Below, in pieces: positions 7,374 to 14,662 of a stretch of DNA of 29,138 nt. A program made the position numbers and the translations under genes. The notes beneath the pieces are model-generated. The model was not told where the DNA came from and searched no databases. It worked only from the letters and a program-made list of their open reading frames with translations. Origin of the DNA: Deltaproteobacteria bacterium UBA5329 (GTDB taxonomy: Bacteria > Desulfobacterota > Syntrophorhabdia > Syntrophorhabdales > Syntrophorhabdaceae); assembly GCA_002408185.1 (NCBI GenBank), contig DHQV01000003.1:29507-58644 (forward strand). Direction: 5' to 3'. Each line of letters begins with the position of its first letter. Position 1 is the stretch's first letter.

Positions 7374-8882
7374 CTTAACAATGTTCCTCACCGCTATCCT
7401 TCCCGAACACAGTGCGAAACTGCTTGCTGAGCCTTCTGCGAGGAGATCATAGGTGCTGTCATAAAGACCCCCCATATCCTGACCGGTCGCATAAAGGCCA
7501 GGGATGACATTCCCGGCTGCATCGAGGGCCTGCATATCTTTATTGACAACAATTCCGCCGAGCGTGAGGAAAAATGCGCGCAACCCTCTCAAGGCATAGT
7601 ACGGACCGTTCCGGGTATCGAATTTTATGAGATGTTCAGGTCTGCGATTAAAATCCGGATCGTGCTTTTGTTCAGCATAACGGTTGATCGTTTCGATGGT
7701 GTCGCGCAGTTTTTCAGGCTTGATCTGTATCTTATCCGCCAACTCCTCGATCGTATCGGCCTTAAAGGCAAAGCCCGACCAGATACCTTTCTCGATCCCC
7801 CTGTCAAGGGCAGTCATTTTTTGTCCCGGGACGACGATAGCATTAAATGGCGTCAAGGGACCGTTGTCTTCCATATATTTCTTCATGTTACGATCGAAGA
7901 TCGACCACATGAGGCCACCATTCGATGTCATTGCATTGTAGACGTCGCTGAAGACCGAGCCGAACGATTCGTTATAGAAACGCTCACCCTGCCGGTTCAC
8001 CCAGAGAAAGGGCTGGCTTAATGCGCAGCGCATTTGCTTCATATGGTCCGGGCCGCTGAACTGCCTGATCGCAGGCTCATCATCTAGATACGGGCTGTTT
8101 CCAGCAAGGGTCCCCATACCGGCAAGGGCGGCATTTGCGCGTTGTGCCATGTTGATCCCGTCTCCGGTCCTGCCGTCTCGAGCCGGGCCGCGGTACATGA
8201 GCTTCGCCATTCCCGGAGCGTTGATATCGGGGACATATTTCCTGAGCATTTTCTTATTGCTCGCGAAACCCCCGGTTGCAATAACGACGGCTTTTGCATG
8301 AACGGTTACCTTTGTGCCATCGGCTTTCAGGGCCGTTATACCGGTCACAGCGCCTTCATCATTTATCAGCAATTTTTTTACCGGGGTTTTGGTCAGGACC
8401 GGGAGGTCATGATCTTTGATATGTTGGGACATGACCTTCACCAGCCGGACCCCGCCGCCCTCGAAAATATGCCAGACATGCAGACTTTTTTCAGGCGGGA
8501 ACATTGTCCTGATGTTTTTGATAGTCATACCAAGGCCCGCTAACCAGTCGATCATCTGTCCTGACTCATTAAGCAGAGCCCGGATGACCTGTGCGTTGCA
8601 GCGCCAGTGATGAAATTCCATCACTTTGGAAAAGACTTGGTCCACGGTCGTGTGAATCCCATTATCTTTCTGGTACCGGGTCCCTATACCCAGGGAACCC
8701 TCCGGAAAAAGCCCGGCGCCCCCGACAAACGGCATTTTTTCAAGAAGGACGGCTTTCAGGCCATTTTCGGCAGCGGTCAAGGCCGCCGAAAGCCCGCTCA
8801 AGCCTCCGCCGGCAATGACAATATGAACGCTGTGCATCTCGTCAAGTGCAGAAGCATTCGATACATTCTTCTGCGGAGTCAT
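7353..8882 (-). CDS. fumarate-reductase-like FAD-dependent oxidoreductase of unknown substrate
   Basis: A 509-residue flavoprotein of the FAD_binding_2 / succinate dehydrogenase-fumarate reductase family. The dinucleotide fold is I-A-G-G-G-L-S-G (23-30), followed by L-L-E-K-M-P-F-V-G-G for FAD binding, and the second FAD contact is V-I-P-G-L-Y-A-T-G-Q-D near the C-terminus. There is no heme-binding CxxCH domain and no signal peptide, so it is a soluble cytoplasmic protein. The C-terminal signature H-T-M-G-G ... G-A-N-R-L-G-G of true fumarate reductases is replaced by F-L-T-L-G-G ... D-S-T-Y-D-L-L-A-E-G-S, losing the usual substrate His and Arg. Related soluble flavoproteins of anaerobes act on enoates or ketosteroids, and the substrate here is open. 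AGGAG lies 8 nt before the ATG. It starts 17 nt after the malic-enzyme-like gene ends, so the two are almost surely cotranscribed. Confidence 0.88.
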   Translation of the reverse strand: MTPQKNVSNASALDEMHSVHIVIAGGGLSGLSAALTAAENGLKAVLLEKMPFVGGAGLFPEGSLGIGTRYQKDNGIHTTVDQVFSKVMEFHHWRCNAQVIRALLNESGQMIDWLAGLGMTIKNIRTMFPPEKSLHVWHIFEGGGVRLVKVMSQHIKDHDLPVLTKTPVKKLLINDEGAVTGITALKADGTKVTVHAKAVVIATGGFASNKKMLRKYVPDINAPGMAKLMYRGPARDGRTGDGINMAQRANAALAGMGTLAGNSPYLDDEPAIRQFSGPDHMKQMRCALSQPFLWVNRQGERFYNESFGSVFSDVYNAMTSNGGLMWSIFDRNMKKYMEDNGPLTPFNAIVVPGQKMTALDRGIEKGIWSGFAFKADTIEELADKIQIKPEKLRDTIETINRYAEQKHDPDFNRRPEHLIKFDTRNGPYYALRGLRAFFLTLGGIVVNKDMQALDAAGNVIPGLYATGQDMGGLYDSTYDLLAEGSASSFALCSGRIAVRNIVKIVSRQS

Positions 8883-8899
8883 ATATTTCTCCTCTTGTC

Positions 8900-10294
8900 T
8901 TACATCCAGGGGGCCTTAAGGATGTCGTGATTTTCAAAATAATCGTCGTCAAGTTTCCTCCGCGCCACGCCTGTCGCCAGTGCAGCCCGTGCCACCGCAT
9001 GAGTGACTGCACGGTGCACCCGGTTATCCAGTGTGGTGGGTAATATTTCCTCCTCCGTCGTGCATTCGGCGATGGCATGTGCCGCCGCTTTATACATATC
9101 AAAATTGATCGTATGAGCCTGCGCGTCGAGGGTGCCCCTCCAGAGACCGGGGCAACAAAGAAGATTGTTGATCGCCTTGCTGTTGATAGCCAGGCTCGAA
9201 CCTGACGCCATTGCGGCAACCGGATCTATCTCGGGCTGCGGCTCCGACAGGGCAAAAATGATCTGGCCCTTCCGGACCATTTCCGGGTGAATAATATTGC
9301 CTTGGGAGGTGGTGGCGATAATAATATCCATATTTGCCATCATATCATTCAGGCTCGACAATATGCCACCATCGGTCTCATGCCTTTTCGCGCTCTCTTC
9401 AGACATGGTCGCTCCCCAGACCGGGTTGCCGGTATAGGCTTTAATAAACCGGGATATTGCGAGTCCCGTTACCCCTAAGCCGATGACCCCGACCCTGGCC
9501 GCTACGAGGTCCAGTTCGCACGTTCTGCAAGCGTTTATGAGGGCGGCGATAATAACCGTAGCATTGCCCTGCTGATCGTCGTGGATGACCGGCAGGTTCA
9601 ATGCATCTTCTAGTGCCGGGATAATGTCGAAGCAATATTGAGACGAGACGTTTGAGAGTTGAATACCGCTAAAGACCGGCGCGATCCTCCGCATGGCCTC
9701 GATGAATGTTCCTGTATCGGGCGCATCGAGAATTATCGGGTAACCATTTATGCCCGTCAGGCGATGAAGGAGCGCCGCCTTAGCCTCGAGGATGGGCATA
9801 GCGACGACGGGCTTTCCCGACGGGAAATCGAATACAGACGTCCCGTTCGTCGCAATAGCGACATTATAGGGAATGCTCGTATATGTATCCTTCCAAGTAT
9901 CGTTGTCATTGATAAGGGTGCAGACTTCCCGCGAACCGGGAAAATAGAGTTTTCGGACATCCTCCACGGACTCGATCTTTTTTGTCGGGACCACGCCCAC
10001 CAATCCGTTCTTGTGCAGTTCCAGAACTGCATCCCGGATCTCGACCACCCGGATCTCTGGGATCCTGATCAATTCCTGGAGCACACGGGACATATGGGAC
10101 CTGCCCTCCACAAAAATGTCGATATCACGGATAACATACCGGTTCCCGAAATGGACCATCGAGATATTCCCAATGATCGTGCCGGTCTTACCGATCGCGG
10201 TCGTGATCTTCCCGAGTATTCCTGGAAGGTTCGCACTCTTGAAGCGTATGGTCCTGACAAAAGGATAATTGGTTTTACTATTCGTCTTGCTCAT
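8900..10294 (-). CDS. ACT domain plus malic-enzyme-like protein with altered metal site
   Basis: A 464-residue protein. An N-terminal ACT domain (about 12-95, with R-F-K-S-A-N-L-P-G-I-L-G-K-I) is fused to a malic enzyme fold, an arrangement known in some bacterial NAD(P)-malic enzymes, which decarboxylate malate to pyruvate. By eye I match L-Y-F-P-G-S (Y117) to the catalytic Tyr loop, L-E-A-K-A (K172) to the catalytic Lys, H-D-D-Q-Q-G-N (238-244) to HDDQHGT, and G-L-G-V-T-G (272-277) to the NAD fold. The R-G-T-L-D near 386 is also conserved. However, the acidic pair in the L-E-D-I metal motif is S214-N215 here, and L-G-L-G-D-L-G is F-D-F-P-S-G-K. It may therefore be inactive, regulatory, or use another substrate. 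First gene of a two-gene unit with the flavoprotein. Confidence 0.85.
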   Translation of the reverse strand: MSKTNSKTNYPFVRTIRFKSANLPGILGKITTAIGKTGTIIGNISMVHFGNRYVIRDIDIFVEGRSHMSRVLQELIRIPEIRVVEIRDAVLELHKNGLVGVVPTKKIESVEDVRKLYFPGSREVCTLINDNDTWKDTYTSIPYNVAIATNGTSVFDFPSGKPVVAMPILEAKAALLHRLTGINGYPIILDAPDTGTFIEAMRRIAPVFSGIQLSNVSSQYCFDIIPALEDALNLPVIHDDQQGNATVIIAALINACRTCELDLVAARVGVIGLGVTGLAISRFIKAYTGNPVWGATMSEESAKRHETDGGILSSLNDMMANMDIIIATTSQGNIIHPEMVRKGQIIFALSEPQPEIDPVAAMASGSSLAINSKAINNLLCCPGLWRGTLDAQAHTINFDMYKAAAHAIAECTTEEEILPTTLDNRVHRAVTHAVARAALATGVARRKLDDDYFENHDILKAPWM

Positions 10295-10467
10295 AGTGAT
10301 TCACATAACCTTTACGTTGAAATTCGGCCCCGGTCTATACTTTGAGATTCGCCCCTATTTTAATCTTCCCCGAATAAGCCGTGTCATTCAATACAAATAT
10401 TTTTCTCGGTATCAGGAGACGTGAAAACTACTATACAGCAGGACGGGCATGCACAAATGGCGGGGTA

Positions 10468-10494
10468 TTTGACCTCAGGGGTTGCGAGGTCAAA
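10468..10494. promoter_or_regulatory. perfect 9-bp palindrome, possible operator or attenuator
   Basis: TTTGACCTC (10468-10476) and GAGGTCAAA (10486-10494) are perfect inverted repeats around a 9-nt centre. The element lies 47 bp downstream of the ACT-protein stop and about 170 bp upstream of the malic-enzyme-like start, in a 247-bp gap. There is no T tract on either strand, so a plain rho-independent terminator is less likely than a dimer-binding operator. I found no convincing promoter next to it. Confidence 0.45.
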
Positions 10495-10541
10495 AGTGCG
10501 ATGACGCTGCGAACGGAAACGCGCTAAGTACGAGATCACGA

Positions 10542-10970
10542 TCAAATGGAATAGACTTCTTTCCCGAGCGTCTTTACCCAGTTCTGCGTCAGCACTTTCT
10601 GGGCTTCCTCGGTTTTGTCGCAGCCAAGGATGACGATGGCGTTGCCGGATACCCTGCCGAGATGGGGATACAGGTAATGGACGTTTATACCGGCGGCGCG
10701 TAAAGGTTTGAGAACTGCGAGAAGGCCGCCAGGGTGGTCGGGTGTCTCGACGGCAAGAACGTCCGTTTCCCGGGGATTAAAACCATTTCCTTTAAGGATG
10801 TTCTTTGCTTTTTCGGGATCATCAACGACGAAGCGGACCGTGCTTATGTCCGACGTGTCGGCCACAGAGATAGCACGGATATTGACGCCTTCCCGTCCAA
10901 GGAGTTCGCTGACATGAGATAGTGCACCGGGGACATTTTCCAGACTTATCGATAACTGTGTGATGAGCAT
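10542..10970 (-). CDS. tandem ACT domain protein
   Basis: A 142-residue protein made of two ACT modules: 3-68 opening ITQLSISLENVPGALSHVSE, and 71-140 opening VLAVETPDHPGGLLAVLKPL. Both have the ligand-binding V/H-P-G turn. ACT domains bind amino acids and tune neighbouring enzymes. Stand-alone double-ACT proteins commonly accompany 2-oxoacid:ferredoxin oxidoreductases and phenylacetate-CoA ligases in anaerobes. The ATG has GGAG 8 nt upstream, inside the last codons of the gamma subunit gene, whose stop is 5 bp away, so it is translationally linked to that operon. It may sense branched-chain or aromatic amino acids; that is inference from position and family. Confidence 0.9.
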   Translation of the reverse strand: MLITQLSISLENVPGALSHVSELLGREGVNIRAISVADTSDISTVRFVVDDPEKAKNILKGNGFNPRETDVLAVETPDHPGGLLAVLKPLRAAGINVHYLYPHLGRVSGNAIVILGCDKTEEAQKVLTQNWVKTLGKEVYSI

Positions 10971-10975
10971 TGCAA

Positions 10976-11515
10976 TTACTCCTTGACGTAGTTGAAACCC
11001 ACTTCGAGGGCTTCCTTGTTCAGCTTTATTAATTTGGCCTTCCCTTCGCCGAGCAGTTCCCCGAGGTTCTTTATCATATCATCGAAGGAAATAATGCCGC
11101 TTGCCTTGATGAGAGCGCCTAGCATGATCATGTTTGCGACCTTTGTGGTCCCGAGCCTTTCGGCCAACTCGGTTGTCGGTATCGAAAGCACTTCGATATC
11201 GCTTCGCGCTACATCCGTGTTAACTAGTGAAGCATTGACGCAGATAAGTCCGCCTGCCGACAGGATATTCTGGAACCTGTTGAATGAAGGCTGGTTCATC
11301 GCGACAACAAATTCGGGTTCCGACGCAACAGGCGAAGCGATCTCCTCATCGGAGACGACCACCGTACAGTTAGCTGTGCCACCGCGGACCTCCACGCCGT
11401 ACGAAGGGAGATATGTAACATATTTGCCCTCGAGCATCGCGGCGTTCGCAAGGGTAAAACCCATCGAAAGAACGCCCTGACCGCCAAAACCGGAAAAGAT
11501 TGTTCGTGTCATCAT
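10976..11515 (-). CDS. 2-oxoacid:ferredoxin oxidoreductase, gamma subunit
   Basis: A 179-residue protein with the gamma-subunit opening G-F-G-G-Q-G-V (9-15), followed by Y-L-P-S-Y-G-V-E-V-R-G-G-T-A-N, the usual signature for the subunit that contributes to CoA handling in these complexes. Two adjacent ATGs, at 11515 and 11512, overlap the beta-subunit stop (ATGATGA arrangement). I give the first, and a longer in-frame extension up to 11578 would lie inside the beta gene and is rejected. Third of the four enzyme subunit genes after the ferredoxin, so it is translationally coupled to beta. It resembles the VorC/KorC/PorC gamma group, and the substrate cannot be read from this subunit alone. Confidence 0.93.
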   Translation of the reverse strand: MMTRTIFSGFGGQGVLSMGFTLANAAMLEGKYVTYLPSYGVEVRGGTANCTVVVSDEEIASPVASEPEFVVAMNQPSFNRFQNILSAGGLICVNASLVNTDVARSDIEVLSIPTTELAERLGTTKVANMIMLGALIKASGIISFDDMIKNLGELLGEGKAKLIKLNKEALEVGFNYVKE

Positions 11516-12249
11516 TTTATGTCTTTCACCACTCCAAGGGGGAATTGTTTGGTCATTACATCGTCGATCCAGCGGCATGACTCGATGGGTCCCATTTTCC
11601 AGTTCGTGGGACAGGGAGAAAGGATCTCTACGAGGGAGAAACCTTTTCCGTCAAGCTGGCATTGAAACGCCTTTTTAATGGCCTTCTTCGTTTTGGCTAC
11701 CGCAGCCGGCTTGTTGACGGTCACGCGTTCGAGATATGTTGTCCCGTCTAGCATTGAAAACACTTCGCATATCCTGACGGGGTATCCAGCAATAATGGGA
11801 TTTCTGCCATCCGGCGTTGTCGTAGTCACCTGGTCGGTCAATGTTGTGGGCGCCATCTGCCCACCGGTCATCCCGTAAACGCCGTTGTTTACAAAGATCA
11901 CCGTAATCGACTCACCGCGGTTCGCCGCATGAAAACCTTCAGCTGTGCCGATGGCGGCAAGGTCGCCGTCTCCCTGGTACGAGAAAACCAGATTGTCGGG
12001 CCGTACTCTTTTTATCCCTGTTGCGACCGCAGCGCCGCGCCCGTGCGCCGATTCCAAGGTGTCTATATCGAAATAATTGTATACAAGCATGCCGCACCCC
12101 GCGGGAGCGACGCATATCGCCTTTTCGCGAAGCCCCATTTCCTCGATGACTTCCATGAGAAGCCGGTTGATTATGCCGTGCCCGCATCCCGGGCAGTAAT
12201 GGAAATGCGCCTCTTTTATTGTTCCGGGTCTGGTATATACCTTCGTCAT
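11512..12249 (-). CDS. vorA: 2-oxoacid:ferredoxin oxidoreductase, beta subunit (TPP-binding)
   Basis: A 245-residue TPP-binding subunit. The TPP/Mg site is G-D-G-D-L-A-A-I-G from 93, completed by N121-N122 in V-N-N-G-V-Y-G-M-T-G-G-Q. Near the N-terminus H-Y-C-P-G-C-G-H-G (C19, C22) is the motif shared by Kor and Vor beta subunits. The subunit decarboxylates the 2-oxoacid on TPP and passes electrons to the ferredoxin subunit. Its ATG overlaps the alpha stop as ATGA (12249/12246), with GGGAGCAGTC before it, and its own stop overlaps the gamma start. The symbol follows the VorB-like alpha partner and is less certain than the enzyme class. Confidence 0.92.
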   Translation of the reverse strand: MTKVYTRPGTIKEAHFHYCPGCGHGIINRLLMEVIEEMGLREKAICVAPAGCGMLVYNYFDIDTLESAHGRGAAVATGIKRVRPDNLVFSYQGDGDLAAIGTAEGFHAANRGESITVIFVNNGVYGMTGGQMAPTTLTDQVTTTTPDGRNPIIAGYPVRICEVFSMLDGTTYLERVTVNKPAAVAKTKKAIKKAFQCQLDGKGFSLVEILSPCPTNWKMGPIESCRWIDDVMTKQFPLGVVKDIK

Positions 12250-13316
12250 GACTGCTCCCTTCGGGATGCCATGTAATAGTGGCGCCCAATGATCCGGTAA
12301 AGCTCTACCGGTGTCGGGATAATGCCGCCCGGTCTGCCATAGAAATGAATGTGCCCCCTGCCGTTAAGCGCGAGTTTGACATCCTCGATAAGCTGGCCGG
12401 CGCTCATCTCGAAAACGAAGAACTCGTGGACGGTCCTGGCAAATTCCTGGAGCACCGCGGCGGGAAAGGGCCATGCCGTGATGGGCCGTACCATGCCGAC
12501 CTTCAAGTTTTCCTGGCGCAACCTTTTTATGGCGCCCTTCGCGATCCTGGCCCCGATGCCGTACGCAATGACAATCATTTCCGCGTCATCGGTAAGGAAC
12601 GTCTCGTACCGCACCTCGTTCTGTTCCATCCTCTGGTACTTCCGGACGAGCTTCCAGTTGTGCTCTTCTTCTTCCTTCGTATCGAAAAGGAGCGAACGTA
12701 TCATGCGGGACGGCCTTCCCTTTGCACCTGTCAATATATAATCCTTCGGATATTCTTTCGGAGGCTGGACATTGTCGAAATCGACAGGTTCCATCATCTG
12801 GCCCAGCATCCCGTCGCCGAGTATAACGACCGGGTTGCGGTACCGGTCCGCAAGATCGAAGGCAAGCGGGACAACTTTCGTAAGTTCCTGGACAGATCCC
12901 GGCGCCAGTACGATAGTCTTGTAATCCCCATGCCCGCCGCCGCGCGTTGCCTGCAGATAATCCGACTGTGCCGGCGAGATATTGCCCATGCCAGGCCCGC
13001 CCCGCACCATATCGACGATAACAGCAGGGAGTTCGTCAGCCGCCAGATAGCTTATACCTTCCTGCTTGAGGCTCATACCGGGGCTGCTCGATGAAGTCAT
13101 TGCGCGCGCCCCGGCAACTGACGCACCCAGGACCATGTTGATCGCAGCGATCTCGCTCTCGGACTGGATAAAGACCCTGCCGAGTTCATTCATCCGTTTA
13201 GCCATGTACTCTGTCAACTCGTTCTGCGGAGTAATAGGGTAGCCGAAATAGCACGAACAACCGGAAAGTACAGCCGCTTCTCCAAGGGCGGCATTACCGC
13301 TCATCAGCTTTTTCAA
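12246..13316 (-). CDS. vorB: 2-oxoacid:ferredoxin oxidoreductase, alpha subunit (VorB type)
   Basis: A 356-residue pyrimidine-binding subunit. G-Y-P-I-T-P-Q-N-E-L (25-34), F-I-Q-S-E-S-E-I-A-A-I-N-M-V and M-T-S-S-S-S-P-G-M-S-L-K-Q-E-G follow the VorB (3-methyl-2-oxobutanoate) pattern, with ITPQNE and G-N-I-S-P-A-Q-S-D-Y matching it closely. The complex converts branched-chain 2-oxoacids plus CoA to acyl-CoA, CO2 and reduced ferredoxin. I set the start at the TTG at 13316, which overlaps the ferredoxin stop as TTGA and has GAGGTGAT upstream. The protein then begins M-K-K-L-M-S-G-N-A-A-L-G-E-A. A later ATG at 13304 has no SD. Substrate preference is inferred from family likeness only. Confidence 0.93.
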   Translation of the reverse strand: MKKLMSGNAALGEAAVLSGCSCYFGYPITPQNELTEYMAKRMNELGRVFIQSESEIAAINMVLGASVAGARAMTSSSSPGMSLKQEGISYLAADELPAVIVDMVRGGPGMGNISPAQSDYLQATRGGGHGDYKTIVLAPGSVQELTKVVPLAFDLADRYRNPVVILGDGMLGQMMEPVDFDNVQPPKEYPKDYILTGAKGRPSRMIRSLLFDTKEEEEHNWKLVRKYQRMEQNEVRYETFLTDDAEMIVIAYGIGARIAKGAIKRLRQENLKVGMVRPITAWPFPAAVLQEFARTVHEFFVFEMSAGQLIEDVKLALNGRGHIHFYGRPGGIIPTPVELYRIIGRHYYMASRREQS

Positions 13317-13522
13317 GTTTTCATCACCTCTATAGCCACTTCGGGACACATGACAGCGCATGTGGCGCATCCCGTACATTCTTTCCCGTCAACAAAAGTA
13401 GCGATAAAATAGCCCTTCATATTGAGCCTGTCTGAGATCACAATTGATTTCTTTGGACAGAATTCAATACAGAGGGCACACCCTTTGCATCGTTCTGGAT
13501 CGATACTGATCATGCCTTTCAT
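13313..13522 (-). CDS. 2-oxoacid:ferredoxin oxidoreductase, 2x[4Fe-4S] ferredoxin (delta) subunit
   Basis: A 69-residue ferredoxin with two complete cluster motifs: C12-x2-C15-x2-C18-x3-C22-P and C49-x2-C52-x2-C55-x3-C59-P. It accepts electrons from the TPP subunits and hands them to soluble ferredoxin. The start at 13522 gives M-K-G-M-I-S-I-D-P-E-R-C, the normal delta-subunit opening. GAGGTG lies 11 nt upstream, an ATG at 13513 is possible, and the in-frame ATG at 13543 would add a nontypical leader. It is the first gene of the operon, about 30 nt from the predicted transcription start, and its stop overlaps the alpha start. Confidence 0.94.
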   Translation of the reverse strand: MKGMISIDPERCKGCALCIEFCPKKSIVISDRLNMKGYFIATFVDGKECTGCATCAVMCPEVAIEVMKT

Positions 13523-13561
13523 GGATGAATTAACACCTCGCATATTTGGAAAGCGTTTAAG

Positions 13562-13589
13562 TTTATAATACTGCCGAGACCGATGTCAA
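13562..13589 (-). promoter_or_regulatory. consensus-like sigma70 promoter of the 2-oxoacid oxidoreductase operon
   Basis: On the minus strand, TTGACA (13589-13584), a 16-bp spacer and TATAAA (13567-13562) precede the ferredoxin start by 39 bp. Hexamers match consensus at 6/6 and 5/6. The divergent LysR gene starts 174 bp away, so its product could bind in this gap. I did not find an unambiguous T-N11-A operator. Confidence 0.75.
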
Positions 13590-13762
13590 TCTTTCTGTCC
13601 ATCCCATTTACAGCCCTGATATCCGGGAACTTTCACCGAAAACGAACTTATCATGATGAAGAATAAAAGCGGATAAACTTTATCAACAATTGCGCGTAAA
13701 TATCTAAATTAGGTAACAATTTTATTGATTTTATGGTCTTATCTATCTTAAGGTTTTATAAA

Positions 13763-14662
13763 ATGGAATTGAGGCTGCTCGAGACATTTCTCAAGATCGC
13801 CGAGCTCAAAAGTTTTACGAGGGCTGCAGATGAGCTTTGCATAACTCAACCTACAGTCAGCAAGCAAATTGTGGACCTTGAGCATTTTTTCGAAGTGAGG
13901 CTCATAGACAGGACCAAGCGGATGGTGACCCTGACAAAGGCCGGAGAGATACTGTATCAATACGCACTGGAAATGGTCAATCTCAAGAAAGACACGATCG
14001 AGGCGATCGCATCCTTTCGCGGCCTCAAGAAAGGGAAGATGACGCTCGGAGCAAGCACTATCCCGGGAATCTATATCATGCCGCGGCTATTGAGCGATTT
14101 TAAGAAGCAGTATGCAGGTATACATTTTGAACTGGTCATTGCGGATACAAAGGAAATTCTCGAGAAAATGGAAAATGGATCTCTCGATCTTGGCATAGTG
14201 GGATCAAAGTATGGAACAAATAAGGTTGATTTCAATAAATTGATCGATGACACTGTCATATTCATTGGGCCACCTGATCTTCCTGATTCGATCACATTGC
14301 AGCAGTTCAGGGAAAGCCCTCTGATCGTACGCGAGCGAGGCTCCGGTACACGCAATACCGTAGAATCCGCTCTAGCAAAGATACGGGACATTGGCGGAGG
14401 CCATCTTAATATAATAGCGGAGCTCTCGGACAATGAAGCCATAAAACAGGCCGTTATGTCGGGAATGGGTATGGCATATATATCAGAACTGGCTGTAGAA
14501 AGGCTTATCAGTGACGGTGTGGTCAAAAAGGTTGCCATTGAAGGCTTACCTCAGATCAAGCGTTCCTTTTTCATCATTACCCGTAAAGGGAAGACGACCC
14601 TTCCACAGGTGAAGGCTCTCATGGAAATAATGGACAAATGGAGAAAGCATGGAAAGAAATAG
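13763..14662 (+). CDS. LysR family transcriptional regulator
   Basis: A 299-residue LysR-type regulator. The winged helix-turn-helix spans about 1-60: M-E-L-R-L-L-E-T-F-L-K-I-A, K-S-F-T-R-A-A-D-E-L, T-Q-P-T-V-S-K-Q-I. The effector domain (about 90-290) is a periplasmic-binding-protein fold and includes G-A-S-T-I-P-G-I-Y and V-R-E-R-G-S-G-T-R. That last motif is typical of the CysB/CbbR-like branch, often seen with small-anion or selenium/sulfur ligands, though the ligand is not readable here. The ATG at 13763 is favoured because AGG lies 9 nt before it and the HTH normally starts at once; an upstream in-frame ATG at 13733 has no SD. It is divergent from the vor-type operon, the classic place for a LysR regulator and its target, and its end overlaps tolB. 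Confidence 0.95.
   Translation: MELRLLETFLKIAELKSFTRAADELCITQPTVSKQIVDLEHFFEVRLIDRTKRMVTLTKAGEILYQYALEMVNLKKDTIEAIASFRGLKKGKMTLGASTIPGIYIMPRLLSDFKKQYAGIHFELVIADTKEILEKMENGSLDLGIVGSKYGTNKVDFNKLIDDTVIFIGPPDLPDSITLQQFRESPLIVRERGSGTRNTVESALAKIRDIGGGHLNIIAELSDNEAIKQAVMSGMGMAYISELAVERLISDGVVKKVAIEGLPQIKRSFFIITRKGKTTLPQVKALMEIMDKWRKHGKK

Noticed and set aside
10430..10456. TTGTGC and TATAGT on the minus strand as a promoter for the malic-like gene
   Set aside because: Spacing is only 15 bp and the -35 match is poor.
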